Below are positions 36,056-47,650 of a stretch of 64,000 nucleotides of DNA, in pieces. The notes below the pieces were generated by a model. That model did not search any database, was not told the DNA's origin, and saw only the letters and a list, made by a program, of their open reading frames with translations. This DNA is from Diphasiastrum complanatum (taxonomy: Eukaryota > Streptophyta > Lycopodiopsida > Lycopodiales > Lycopodiaceae): positions 3,769,607-3,833,606 of the forward strand of contig CM055098.1 in assembly GCA_029204225.1 (NCBI GenBank). The letters run 5' to 3'. The number at the start of each line of letters is the position of its first letter. Position 1 is the first letter of the stretch. The translations under genes and the position numbers were made by a program.

Positions 36056-36313
36056 ACACACTGTCTCTCATCCCTCACTCACCATAGCGCTCTCTCCTCT
36101 TTCTCTCCTCTCTCGGGCTTCTGCGGACTGTTCTGCTGCCCGCGCCAGGTGCTGGTTTTTTTTTTTTTAAAAAAAATAAAAAACGTGTCCGGGGCCCGGA
36201 TGCGTCCGCGTTCCGGACGCTGGACGCGTCCAGAAAAAAGTTTGAATAGAAAAATAGGACGCGTCCGGGTCCGGACGTCGGACGCGGACGCCAAAAGGCT
36301 GTGTCCGCCCTGG

Positions 36314-38052
36314 ACCCTCATGTCTGCTCTATACTAAAAATAGAAAAGGAGCTCGAGTATCGTGAGACCAAGTCAAGCCCCAGGACTCGGCCAGTGCTAC
36401 CGGTTCACCAGTGCAACTATGGGTTGTATGTTTTATAATAATTTTTCTTGTTGTCCTTTCATATATCTACACATAGTGGAATGATGTCCTAGATATGTGT
36501 ACTTCATCCATTCAAGACATTTTTTACCTGGAATTGTATCTTTTTAGACATATTACCCATGTTTGAGAGCTCAAATGAAACTGTTTCTGGAACGTTTTGA
36601 CAGATTCCCTTACTGTCCCTTTTGGGTTACTGGATTTCGAAGAATATATCCGTCATAAAGCCTTCTCAATACATTGTTATGTGTCTATATAGTACCTGAG
36701 ATGCGACCCCTGTTCAGGAACGGGTTCAGGAACGCGTTCTTGGAATTTTTCAGGAATGCTCTTCAGGAACACTTTTTTTTTTTTGCAAATATGGGTCTCA
36801 AAAAGCAAGAGATTTTAGGGGGGATCTGATGGTGATTGTCCAATTTTTTTTGAAACATTGCAGGGACCCTATTTTTGTTAGATAATATTGTTCTAATTGT
36901 TATTTATAGTTGAATTTTTTTTTAAAACTAAATTTTTTACGTTTCTATCAACTATAAACAGTAGTTATTAATCAATATACTGTTTATAGTATATACACAT
37001 CATACAAAGCATATATTATATATATGTTTAAAAAAACAATTTACATGCGTTCCGCTGTCCGGAACGTTCATGTTCTGGAACGTGGGGGGCCTCGGAGCGC
37101 GTTCCGGTGCAACCATGCTACATGCTATGGAGGATCATGAACGTGAATGTTAAAGTTTTGAAAAGTTGGTTTTTTTAATGCTGTAGATGAACTGTAATTT
37201 GCGGTAAACATGCGTTTTTGTACCCTAATCTTGAGTATCTAAGATCTTCTAGCCAAATAAGCGTTACATTACTTGCTGTTATTAGATCAACAGGATTTAA
37301 TCGTACATAATCCTGAGTATCTTAGATCTTCTAGCCAAGTAATCATCCATGATTGGGATTTAGTAAACCATTGAACTCCTGGTCGGACTTGGGAAATATG
37401 AGATGCCAACTTTGTAGGGGGGCATGTTCTTGCTAATTGTCTTCAGAATAACCTTTTGCAGTTCTAGAATTCCCTTATGCTATTTCCACGGTCCTTTCTA
37501 AGGTTTCTCAAAGAAGAAATCAAATAAAGCTACATTGATGTTCACAACACGATGCACCAATGATATCTTATCTGAGAAGGTATATGACCTGTAGAACTGG
37601 CTGTATCAAGTCAAGGTCAGAGATTTTGATGTCTAGATATTGTAAGATCCCCTTGTTGTTTTTTATGGTGAAACACATATGCACTTTTGCTGGTTATACA
37701 CTTCAACTTTTTTGGTTGTCATCTCCCTTGACAGTGCATACCGTCGTTTAAGTCCTGGTTAAGAGGGATCGCCTAAGGTTTTAGAAGAGAGAAAAGGTCG
37801 CCGCAAGCAGAGTTTCTTAGGAAAAGTTTATGCTTCATATTATTACAATCCACTTATATCACTCAAGACATGTATATTCTAGTATAAGTGGTATTGGGGT
37901 TTGGGATCGAAATTTTCAAAATGCTGTTTGTGGGGTTGCCGGACATAATATTTCATAATAATAGAAAAGCATCCAGTAAATCATGAGAAACATTTAGGGA
38001 GAGGTAATTAAATGGGTAGGCTTCTGCATGATATGTGGGTTTTTTTTTGCAG
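36314..38052. other. End of the giant intron, with GTTCAGGAACG-type repeats
   Basis: AT-rich, no gene supported. At 36718-36775 the word TTCAGGAACG/TTCAGGAATG repeats four times, and related GGAACGTTC/CTGGAACGTGG words occur at 37055-37110. These could be subterminal repeats of a non-autonomous DNA element, but I found no terminal inverted repeats. It ends in the acceptor for the next CHD-like exon. Confidence 0.4.
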
Positions 38053-38149
38053 GGCTGAAACACTTGATGATGCCTACTGGCCTGACTCAAACACTCTCAC
38101 TCGTAGATTGAAACGCTTGGTGAATCATATATGTTCTGCTGGTGAACAG
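38053..38149 (+). CDS. CHD-type remodeller, third visible exon
   Basis: 97 bases after a T-run and GCAG; donor CAG|GTATAT at 38150. The first base completes the Arg codon left open at 3407, then AETLDDAYWPDSNTLTRRLK and RLVNHICSAGEQ. In animal CHD7-9 the matching segment is 'FWPPGSALTARLRRLVTAYQ', located between the 'WW..EADKSLL' block and the last SANT-like block. This order is exactly what the exons show. Phase at the end is 0. Confidence 0.78.
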
Positions 38150-38252
38150 GTATATGGAAGTTCTGGACTAGACTTCATCTTAATTTTTTTCTTCTAAAAG
38201 CTCTTATGGGCACAATGAAGTTGATAATCTTATGCTGCTGTTGACCTGCAAG

Positions 38253-38354
38253 TTTTTGGAGTACGACATTATAAAGGTAGAACAAAAGCATACATGGAGT
38301 AAACGCCAGAAATTGGAGCTTGTCAAACTTCTTCTTACGTGGGGACTACCTCTG
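38253..38354 (+). CDS. CHD-type remodeller, fourth visible exon
   Basis: 102 bases (34 codons, phase 0 at both ends) after TTGACCTGCAAG, donor CTCTG|GTAAAT at 38355. It encodes KHTWSKRQKLELVKLLLTWG followed by LPL. This corresponds to 'RWTRREQTDFYRVVSTFGVEY' in animal CHD7-9, the first half of a SANT-like unit. The acceptor is slightly weak (AAG rather than CAG), but the frame is open and conserved only between these borders. Confidence 0.72.
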
Positions 38355-38382
38355 GTAAATTAACTAGTTTGGTCCAGCAGAA

Positions 38383-38538
38383 GAACCACTGCTCATGTTT
38401 ACTGTACTGGTAAAGAGAGAACTTCAGCAACCTCTGTTAAATTTTTCTCCTATGTACGTAGAACCACTGCTCATGTTTACTGTACTGGTAAAGCAATAAC
38501 TTCAGCAACCTCTGTTGAATTTTTCTCCTATGTACAGA
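38383..38538 (+). repeat. 78-bp tandem duplication inside a small intron
   Basis: GAACCACTGCTCATGTTTAC begins at 38383 and again at 38461; the two 78-base units differ at a few positions and the second ends in CAG. It lies in the intron between the fourth and fifth exons. Confidence 0.88.
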
Positions 38539-38694
38539 AATCAGCTTGATCAAACAGAATCAATGCTCTAGTGTTGGCATCATTGTATTGGTAAAGCTTA
38601 ACGAGGAATCAATGATAGTATATAACCGCACTAACTCCAGTTATTATGCCTAAAGAAAATTTTCTGAGTTATGGATGCATATAACTTGTAACAG

Positions 38695-38892
38695 ACTCCT
38701 GGAAAAGCAGGAAAGATAGATTGGCAGTTCTTAAAAGATCGTACAAATTCTGCATCAATAAAGAACCGGAAGGATAATATCTTGGAAGCTTGCTATTTTG
38801 ATCTGATCAAAGAGATCAGATACCTACTTGATGAATCTCAGGTGCTGAAAGATGATACCAATAATGACATGGCACAAAGTGAAAAAAATCAG
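38695..38892 (+). CDS. CHD-type remodeller, fifth visible exon
   Basis: 198 bases (66 codons, phase 0 at both ends), acceptor ACTTGTAACAG, donor AATCAG|GTTAAT at 38893. It encodes GKAGKIDWQFLKDRTNSASI and KNRKDNILEACYFDLIKEIR, then an acidic tail. It is the second half of the SANT-like unit ('[34 protein letters not shown]' in animal CHD7-9): the W, the F and the helix ending before R/L-rich residues align. The protein continues in exons outside the window or beyond a second long intron. Confidence 0.75.
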
Positions 38893-38964
38893 GTTAATCT
38901 TCCTCCCTTTGTTTTTGTGTTGATAAATTTTCTCTTGTATCTCTTATCAAGCTAAAAATAAGGC

Positions 38965-38967
<3 letters not shown>

Positions 38968-39045
<78 letters not shown>

Positions 39046-39180
39046 TTTATCAAAGTCTTTTCCGTGCCAAAAGGCATATAAGACAAAGGATAAGACAAAA
39101 GGTACATATCAAGTGTGTGGTGCAAATAGGAGCATGTAAAACTTCTCCGATAACAATAAAGAAAACATATATGAAGTGTA
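38968..39180 (-). mobile_element. LINE 3' end only, with (TC)n tail
   Basis: The GA tract 38968-39041 is the tail. To its right, in sense, are CTTATATGCCTTTTGGCACG, GAAAAGAC and AATAAAGC-like sequence (here GATAAAGC). The GGAGA...CTCC hairpin is weaker. No coding part remains. Confidence 0.8.
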
Positions 39181-41656
39181 GTTACTAAAAACAGCTACCC
39201 ATCTAATAGCTACCATGTTAACTTATTGAGGATCTAGTGCAATATACAGATCACAGCCACAATCACCATAGCACAAGCACCACAAGCTCTCACAGATGGC
39301 ACAACAAAAGTTAATGTATAACAAGGACACACTGTACATATAGCAAAAGCCCCAAATTACATGGGCTCGACAAGTGTCATCCAACTGACTAGGTCCAATA
39401 TAGGCCGTAATTATTGATGAACCCAGGACATACTCCTAAGCATAGCAAAAGTCGTCAAAAAACTACTGTACAGGCTAATTTCCTATCACTGTAGCTACTC
39501 AGCTAATCCAAGTAGCTAGTTTCGGGACAAGTGCCCGACTAATATGTCGAGATGTTATGCATGTTCTTGCTACTCTGTACTTGACTTACACTCAAGCACA
39601 CCAGCAAACCAATAGGTTTGACCCAAAAAGTATCATGCAAGCACAATGCTCACATAAAGAGTCTACAACACTCTTGACCAACTGACTTGTCTTAGTCCGA
39701 CTTGAACACAAGTAGACCACATGAGTGACATGGCTCAAAATGAGGAAATCCCACTTCCACCATGAGACTATCATCCTCCATCTAGCTAGGCTGACATCTT
39801 ATTAGGTACTTACAAGCACAAACTTGTAAAGCTGACATCAATGAGCGACCGAGGCTCAACCTGAGGAAATCTTACTGCCACCATAAGACTATATCCTCAT
39901 TAGATAGACAACTAGTAGATATAATCAACAAGGAGATAACCAATGATTACTTTGCTTCTGACGTAGCATAATTAACAAAACTCCGACTCTAATCTAGACT
40001 TCCGTGACAAGGTAACATGCAAGCACACATTCATGCAATACCAACACGAATGATAGTGTCAATTAAATGACCAAGGCCTGCCCATGGGTGGTATCCTATC
40101 GTACCAGCACCTGTGCCACCTGTAGATCCACCGCTACACCATTGGTCTCCAAATTAGATCCTTGATCATGGCACGCACCTATAACCAAGATGTCCTCATG
40201 TCCAAGCATATCCAATAGATGTCTCCATACGTCATTCAAAGATCTCCCACGATCTAATGAGTGCTCCAAGCCTCATCTTTGATGTATCTCCCAAACAAAG
40301 CACTGCTCTTTGACATCTTGTCTTGCCAATCCCGAAAGTTGATTCCCATCCATTCTTGCTCCAAGCACCAGAGTCTACCAAGGACTCAATGAATGAATGC
40401 ACACAAACCTCACCATAGGCTATACCTAGATAGCTCACCCATCTCCCTGTGATATTGATGATGGTTTGTCGTTCTACATTCCATTCAGATTCAACTTTCC
40501 ATGCTTGACGTTGTCAACTCTGATTCGACCAGTACATAAGTTTCATACCAAGAAACCGATCTCAGCACTATATCCATCATGTCATCCCAACTAAAGCAAG
40601 TGCACATAAGATCCAACGTCATGATGATAAACTCACCGACAATCCCCAACATATTAGGTAGAATAGCTCCATCAATTTCCTTTACCCTGTACCATCTGAT
40701 CTGCAATAAGTATCCATTACCCACTAATATCTCCCCAAGAATTTGTTCACCTGTCGTGCAACTAGACTCCAACTGGATCTAACCAAACAACCTCCATTCT
40801 GCTTATCAAAGAATAATAGATACAACATGTGATGCCACATAGGAGATCACCAACCTGTGCATATAACCATGCATCGCACTTGAGTACTTACCAAAGCATC
40901 AGCTGTCACTCCTTGAATAACTATTTCCATCCTTGTTGGCTCAGAACCATAGGCCTACTAGATCCACACCACCCCGTGATGCACTCCATGTCCTCAAGAT
41001 ACGCGATGCACCAGCTGAAGAGCATCGCCTATACATCCAATGATATATCATACCTGAGCATCCGTAGCATCTCTCTGAGTGCCACCCCAATGGACTCATC
41101 ATCCGCTCATCGAGCTCACTCGATGTCTTCGATCCTGGTCACCATCTTGCTATCCAAGCTGATCGCCAAAGCATCACCTACTTCTCTTGGACGCTAGTCA
41201 TCCATGAATCACACCGCTCACGAGATCCTGAGACTACAGTCTCCCAACCAATCGTACTGAGGCTGTAAGCCATATCCATCCAATGCCTCAAGTCCATCCA
41301 CAACTAGCTGTATATGATGACCATCTCATCATCCTGCAATCCGGTCCATACCAGGTATCTCAAGGCCATCACCGATCTCGAAGACCTGAGCATCTAGACC
41401 AATAGTGCTCCTTCCTATACTCTCCTAGCTAGCTCCAAGGCTGCTTCCCTGAACGATATCAAATCATTCCTTGAGAATATGTGAACTCCAAAGTCATCAT
41501 CAAGCCCCTCATGTAAAGAACATGCCAATATTCTTTCTAGTGAACCTGTGAGATCTTCCATGGTTCAAACTAAATAACCTGCACTTTGCCATCGTTGGAA
41601 TCTGCATTCCTGATGCAATACTGATATGACAAATTGACTTGACTTATCTAAACTGA
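39181..41656. other. Unassigned sequence, intron of the CHD-like gene
   Basis: About 2.5 kb without a supported gene. Open frames up to 122 codons on either strand show no domain. Part of it may be a long LTR or internal region of the gypsy element to the right: a CCATGTTAAC sequence at 39206-39215 resembles a PBS/LTR junction, but support is weak. Confidence 0.35.
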
Positions 41657-43020
41657 CTGTTGAAGTGTATCTCTGTAAGGGAAAGCTCCTCAAGATCCTG
41701 GTTAGAAGTCAAACACACGAGAACACACTGTGGAGCAAAACCAACCAAACAAGTAGAAGCAACCGATCAATCTCCAGTAGCTTCACTCTTGAGCCAAGGA
41801 ATAGGAAGCAAGAGTAGAGTGAGAGAGACAGGCAATGAATCACCAAAAGTATGATGTGGTAGGGCGAGTTTCCACTAGCTTTATAGGCTCAAGACCCCGC
41901 TGTGCATGTGCCCATCAAGGTCTAAACTCCCCAACAACGCTTTTCATTGCTATTGATACTCTACACATGCATTAACAGTCCTAAATCCATGTGCTAACTC
42001 CACTTAGTGTGTCTGGGCCTCACAAGGTTATTAATTACATTACTGGCCTTGTCCGGATAACGTGGTGTAAGTAATAATCTCGAGTACCAGAGTACTGTGT
42101 ATCCAAGTCTAGGATTATGCTGAATCCTATATGCAGGACGAGGATGTAACATTCTTCCCCCCCTTCAACTACTCCTGTCCTTAGAAGCGTAACTTAGGGA
42201 AGTTCTTCTTTATGCTCTCTCCCATGAATCATCATCCTCAGTCCGGCCTTTCCACCAGATTAAGCGCTCAAAGATAGAACAATTTCTCAATTGTTTATCT
42301 CTGGTTCTGAGCACTTTCTCAGGTTCCAAAGGTACACTAAGCGATAAATGTTCTAGGTGGGATAAATCCTCATCAAATCCAGCTGTATCACCTTCATGTA
42401 AACTTAAGCTCACATGAAAGATTACGTGTGCAATAGATTTGTCTTGAAGATCTAGTTCATAAGCTAAAGAACCAATTTTTTGTACAATCTTGAACGGTCC
42501 GCAAAATCTTTAGACAGTTTATAATGCTTCCCAATACGTAACATCCTAGAATCTTTTGGAATTCTAAGATATACCCAATCATCAACTTTAAAATCTCTAG
42601 GAGATCTCTTAAGATCGGCATAGTGCTTAGCTCTGTCCTGAGCACTCCAAATACTATCCTTAGCCAGTTGCAACATTTCTTGCATATCATGCAGGAAATC
42701 TTAACAGATTTCGTCTCCACATTAACATGAGATCTAGGTTGAAAACCGTACATAAGCATAAAAAGACTGTAACCTGTAGCAAAATGTTTTCTACCATTGT
42801 ATGCAAACTCAATTAGATGAATGCGATCTTCCCAAGGAGATTGCATGTGAGAAACATATGTCCTCAACATATCTTTCATAGTCTGATTAGTCCTTTCTGT
42901 CTGGCTATCTGATTTAGGATAATCAGAAGAACTAAAACTAAGAGAAGTTTCCAGTTTATGGAATACTGCTGACTAGAAGTGACCTGTGAACTAAAGAGGT
43001 CTATCACTAACAATGCCACT
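41657..43020 (-). mobile_element. Gypsy-6: 3' end of a Ty3/gypsy element
   Basis: Minus strand. The polypurine tract (GAAGGGGGGGAAGAA, plus 42152-42166) is followed by an LTR starting TGTTACATCC. Its other end is proposed at TGTTGAAG (41657), giving about 495 bp. Upstream come a chromodomain and integrase remnants. The 5' half is missing; at about 43020 the sequence becomes unrelated. LTR length is inferred from TG...CA ends only. Confidence 0.6.
42170..43015 (-). pseudogene. Gypsy-6 integrase C-terminus and chromodomain
   Basis: Minus strand, broken frames. The integrase part at 42700-42879 has MKDMLRTYVSHMQSPWEDRI, HLIEFAYNGRKHFATGYSLF and MLMYGFQPRSHVNVET. After a shift it continues QEMLQLAKDSIWSAQDRAKH and WVYLRIPKDSRMLRIGKHYK. 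The chromodomain at 42210-42330 reads LEPEKVLRTRDKQLRNCSIF then ERLIWWKGRTEDDDSWE. Near 42890-43010 an upstream core remnant shows GIVSDRPL and SSSDYPKSDSQTERTNQT. It is a relative of Gypsy-1, but not the same copy family. Confidence 0.78.
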
Positions 43021-43569
43021 CAGCAGTCTATACAACCGAAATAATCTTTCAACGAAGATCCCAAAATTGAAGACTCAAGACCCAGGAGGTGACCTACATA
43101 GTAGAATCTAATAGATCATAGGTCAATCTTGAAAGTTGCTTGAAATACAAGACTCAAGTGATCAAATTTCAATTACCAAGCAAGGCTCAAGCCTACCCAA
43201 TCGTGCAACAGACTCGCGATGCAAGAGGCCATATATATCCTCCTCCTTTGACCTAGGTGGTAAATTAGGAACTTTGGCGATGTCGATCTCATCAGGTTTA
43301 CCTAAAGATTAAAAACAATCCACATATCCACAGCTAGTCATTCACTCATGTCACATCTAACACATTCACAATTCACAAATGGTTCATGAATCATCAAAGG
43401 TCAAACTAGTCAACCTTCAGTTTTCAAGACTTCAAGTACCAAGATTCAAGTGATACGTTTCAACACTGAGCACCCAAGTTCAAGCTCAAGCCTCAAATAC
43501 AAATTTTAAACGATCACCTGCATGGGTTCTTTGGCCTCCCTCACATTATCTAGAAGGCTTAGGTCTGAA
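43021..43569. other. Unassigned CAAG-rich sequence
   Basis: Low-complexity sequence with repeated CAAGACTCAAG, CAAGTTCAAG and similar words. No coding signal on either strand. Confidence 0.4.
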
Positions 43570-43990
43570 TGCACAAACACTAGTCTTTCTAATTGTTATG
43601 TGGAGAGCCTATTTCTCTTCTTGGTGTGCATGAGGGAGTAGATGCTCCAATTCCTCTCACAAGCTGCTACGATGCAGTCTTGTGAGAGGACTCTCAATGC
43701 AATGAGTTGTAGCCTAGGTGTGCACCCTCCATACTTGTCCCACCAAGACACTGGCCTCAAGTGGCCGCTCTATCCTATGTCACGGCCCTTTGATATGTGA
43801 GGCGGTCTCTCCAAAAAATCATGAGCTCATCGTTGCAGGCCTGCTGCTTTGCAATGTCTAGTACGACCCTCTGGAGGTATTCAAACCACCCATCCTCAAG
43901 ATCATGGTCATGGAACTACACTGGACCAAATTTCTTCCACAAAGAATGCAGCACATGGGCAACTGCATGTAAAGGCCTATGAAACCAATC
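43570..43990 (-). pseudogene. hAT transposase C-terminal fragment
   Basis: Minus strand. Readable from right to left: LHAVAHVLHSLWKKF (the 'LHAAAH.LNP' motif), DLEDGWFEYLQRVVLDIAKQ, then SWWDKYGGCTPRLQLIALRV followed by LSQDCIVAACERNWSIYSLM and HTKKRNRL. The last part is the hAT dimerisation region ('P..WW..yG...P.L..lA.rvLsq..ss..cERnWS.f..iHtk.RNrL'). A stop (TAG where Gln is expected) and shifts break it. It could be the missing 3' half of an element like the one at 34.5 kb, but it lies about 8 kb away and is separated by host exons. Confidence 0.75.
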
Positions 43991-44122
43991 CCAGTTTCAT
44001 CGAATCGGGATTCGTTGAATGTATTGCCATTTCAAAACAGACCGTTTGAATCAGACTCCTGGCAATGAATCGGCTTGATGAAATTCCAGCATGCCCGAGC
44101 CTAACAACTACATTTTTGCATG

Positions 44123-44235
<113 letters not shown>

Positions 44236-44444
44236 TTTATTAATGTCTTTTCCATGCCAAAAGGCATATAAGACTAGTCAAAGTACATGTCAAGTATGTG
44301 GTAACTGTAGCAGCGTATGAAACGTCTCCAAGATAACAGAAATACAAATCTAAGTACTATAAACTGAACTGAAAACTGAAACTGAAAAGGCTGCAATGAT
44401 ATATGAAACATGTGGGAGCATATATAATGCTAACTGTCTGTTGG

Positions 44445-46400
44445 TCATGAATATGGTATGACTCTATCACCCAATCCTGTCCCGCTGATGCTAAAAAAGG
44501 ATGTAATACGGGCTGCAGCATAGGGAACTGCTGGTGGTCGATGACGTCGTCTGGGGAGATGAGGCCTCCTCCTGATAGGTCGGGTAACTCGTGCAACAAC
44601 ATGAGTATGACTGGGACACTGTCTCTGATCTCTATGGGCATGTAAGTCGTCATCTGTCTCATCCTCATCAGATACAAAGTCTCTTGGCCTCGTCTCCTGG
44701 AAAAGAAAGAGGTGATCTGTTGCTGAGAAATATGACTCCGTTGGGCTGTCTGACATAGGTCTTGCCGTAGAATAAACATATCTCGTAACATGAGTGCGAC
44801 ACATTTGGAGTCCTCATAGACTAGGAGGGATCGTAGTGTGACAGGTGTGTCACGAAACAAACAGTGATATCCCCCTCTGATCTCGTAGTACACAGGGCAC
44901 CTATAGATAAAGTGATCCTCCGACTCCACCTCACCCGGGGAACAAAACTGACAAATCCGCTCCTCTCTCGGGGTGCCCTGGAATCTCCCAGTCTCAATAG
45001 CCAGCTGATGTGATGATACGCGGAGCTGTCCCAAGGTAGATCTGAGGCTATGTGATAATCTCGAGTCCAAATAGTGTGGCAAAACAGGGAACCCTGCTAT
45101 GTCAAGCTCAATGAAATGAGTCCAGTAATAGGCGGGTTTAACCCCAAGCTGTCGCCTCCAAGTGCGGTCGAGATACGCTCTATATAAGAAGCGCCTGATA
45201 TATTGGTGGGTACCCGAAGGGAGCTCTGTGATGGATATGCCAAATGAATCAAGGAGGAAATGGGACGCCTGTGATAACCACGACAATCGATAGCCCTGGT
45301 CATGAAGGGAGTGTGAGGAGGCAAGTGAGGCCCGCGTATATCTCGTGTCTGTATCTGGTAAATCGCGAACTCTTTGAATATAAGCGATGAGCTGGGATGC
45401 TGCAGCTATTTGAATGGGTGGAACGGCAAACTCTGCAAGAATAATCTCGTGTGGGACCGAGGACTTCGCCCGAATCATACGAGCTAGCATGGTGGTCTGT
45501 AATCGTGAAATGCTGGCCCAGTGTGATGACGGGAGACCTGTACACCATATCTCTGCTGCATACAAGGCCGTGGGAGTGACAATAGTGTCAAAAAGTCTGC
45601 ACTTACTGCGAGCATCTCGGATGGACTTCCTGAAGCAGAACCGCTCAAGCTGAACAAGGGAGGCATGTCCCTTCCTAAGTCGGGTGGTGGCTGCCTGTCG
45701 CATGCTGAAAGTAGGACCAGAGAAGAGTATTCCCAGATAGGTATACGAGGAAACTACCTCTAAAGCCCGTCCATCAAGCATGAGCTCCTGGTGCTGCATG
45801 AAGGTTTGAGAAGTGTTGAAGACCATAACCTTAGTCTTCGCAGTGTTCACGCCCAAGCCCCATCTGGTACAGAAAACCTGTAGACAATCCAGCTGTCTCT
45901 GTAATCCCTCTCTGGTCGGGGATACTAGTACCACATCATCCGCATACAAGAGAATAACAATCAAGATGGTGCCAAGTCTACATCCAGCTCCGCCACACTG
46001 TGCGATGGCTCGCTCCAACTCATCAATGTACAATCCAAAAAGGACCGGCGAGAGAGAGCAACCCTGTTTCACCCCAATGGTGCTCCAAATATGATCAGAG
46101 ATGCCACTTCCATGTCGGAAACATCCCAGGACTTTTTCGTAAAGAGCCATCACTGCCAGAACAATATCCATGGAGAAACCAAGATCTCGAAGTCACTGAA
46201 TGAGTAGGGAGCGTGGTACAGAGTCAAAGGCTTTCCTGAAGTCCACAAAACAACAGTAAACCTTTTCTTTCCTGTGCTTGGCTTCCTCAATCAAAGCTCG
46301 AAGTGCGAAAATATGGTCAGTGGTAGAGTAACGAGCTCAGAAACCTGCCTGTCCCAATGCATGTACTCTCCTGGATTCCGCCTCTGAACTTACTGCAGAC
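44445..46400 (-). pseudogene. LINE-F ORF2: reverse transcriptase and zinc-knuckle domain
   Basis: The minus frame from 46171 (604 codons) covers LAVMALYEKVLGCFRHGSGI, STIGVKQGCSLSPVLFGLYI, LLYADDVVLVSPTREGLQRQ and thumb VVSSYTYLGILFSGPTFSMR. Then come a helical linker (IAYIQRVRDLPDTDTRYTRA) and a CCHC-like knuckle, CQFCSPGEVESEDHFIYRCP, followed by YYEIRGGYHCLFRDTPVTL. RT motifs upstream (YCCFVDFRKAFDSVPRSLLI) are in the same general region before a TGA at about 46190, probably CGA to TGA. RT copies the element RNA at the nicked target. Confidence 0.88.
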
Positions 46401-47600
46401 TGGAGTATGTTTTTTCCGGCGGAGTGTGCGATGGAGAGAGCGTCGGGTGGAGCGAAGGAGGTGAGGTTCATGAATGCGGGCATGGGTGACAAGATGATGT
46501 AGAGAGCGACACTCAGTATCATACCATGGGGGGTGTGGAGGACATAGGGATGAGGGACGTGTGTGTTTGCCTTTACGTGTCTTAGATGGAAAGGCTAGGG
46601 AAGCAGCGGTATGAAGAGAGGTGCTAAGGAAATCTGCTGTAGTCTCGACTATGCTATCATGCGGAAAGGAATGAAGTAGGGAGGAAAGAATTTCTTGGTA
46701 GACAGGTGCATATAGAGAGCTGAAAATATACCTGGGTGCACGAGCAAGTAGGGGATGTGAGGATAACTGGGGGGGTGGGAGGCGACCAATAGCGAAGGAG
46801 AGATAGGAGTGATCAGAGAGAGTGGTGGGGGAGATGTGAAAATCAGAGATGAGAGGTATGGAGGATGGTGATCCCATGAGGTAGTCTACAACACTATGTC
46901 CGCCACTGTGAGGATGACATGTATAACTGCCGGAATCTGGCTAGCAAGTTAGGCCATTGTAAATGGCTAACTCATGATGTGCCTCTCCAAACTGCAACAA
47001 ATGCTCACCATAGGGGGTAAAAGGTCCCAAGCTGTCCTCTGAAATCCTGGTAACTCCCATCTCGTCGCTATCGAGGGCGTGAATGCGGAGCTGGTCGGTG
47101 ATGTCATAAAACTCTGACTGTCGTGAGGAGGTTCGGGCATTAAAATCCCCAGTGAGGAGAATATGCCCCTGCTCTGAGAATCTGATAATATCGGGTGACA
47201 AATCAAGGTATGGTGAACCTGTGCCCTCTGCAAAAGATGAAGACTCTGGAGGAAAGTAACATGCTGCCACAAAGAGGTCCTTGTCCAAACCAATGTCATG
47301 TCCAACAATACGAATCCAATATAACGTGCATGCTCGTCATGTATGATGAACTCAATAATCCGATGAAGAGACTCCCTGTACAGGCATGCCACCCCTCCGG
47401 ATCCACCGCCACTAGCTGATCTAGTCTCAGGCCTAAATACGGAATCCCATCTGTATCCTGGAAAAATAGGTAATCCTCGCTCGCGACTTTCGTGAGTCTC
47501 CATAAAAAACAATAAGTCTCTACCAGTGATGAAATCAATCAGGTCGCCAGCTATGGAAGATGGGTGTATACCATTGCAGTTCCAAAGTCCAATCCGGAGA
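46317..47600 (-). pseudogene. LINE-F ORF2: AP-type endonuclease
   Basis: Broken minus frames. In order: FMETHESRERGLPIFPGYRW, SASGGGSGGVACLYRESLHR, DLFVAACYFPPESSSFAEGT, ILLTGDFNARTSSRQSEFYD, GGHSVVDYLMGSPSS (47 kb side) and TLSDHSYLSFAIGRLPP. The metal-binding and catalytic motifs (GDFN, SDH) are present. Shifts at about 47290 and 46930, and a TAG inside NGLTC*P, interrupt it. AP-type endonucleases nick one target strand; some microsatellite-specific LINEs have versions that prefer repeats. Confidence 0.83.
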
Positions 47601-47650
47601 TGGTGTGGATGGGGCCTCGGGGCACTCCCGAACCCGGGGACCCCAAATCC

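Larger units (their letters stand above)
34508..36313 (-). mobile_element. hAT element: 5' part with BED finger and DUF659 exons
   Basis: Minus strand. From right to left: a terminus CAGGGCGGACACAGCC (ending at 36313), a GC-rich subterminal zone with several GGACGCGTCC motifs (36180-36290), a leader with TC and CA repeats, then a transposase first exon. The CAGGG start is typical of hAT terminal inverted repeats; an 8-bp TSD would be GACCCTCA (36314-36321) if this is the end. The 3' half is missing, cut off near 34441 beside LINE-C'. The terminus is inferred. Confidence 0.6.

Noticed and set aside
36716-37110. MITE or hAT-derived element built on TTCAGGAACG/GGAACGTTC words
   Set aside because: No terminal inverted repeats or target duplication could be found, so left as unassigned repeat-like sequence.
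39206-42151. A single 2.9-kb LTR from CCATGTTAAC to the Gypsy-6 polypurine tract
   Set aside because: The left junction is weak and no second LTR copy is available; a shorter LTR from 41657 is equally or more plausible.
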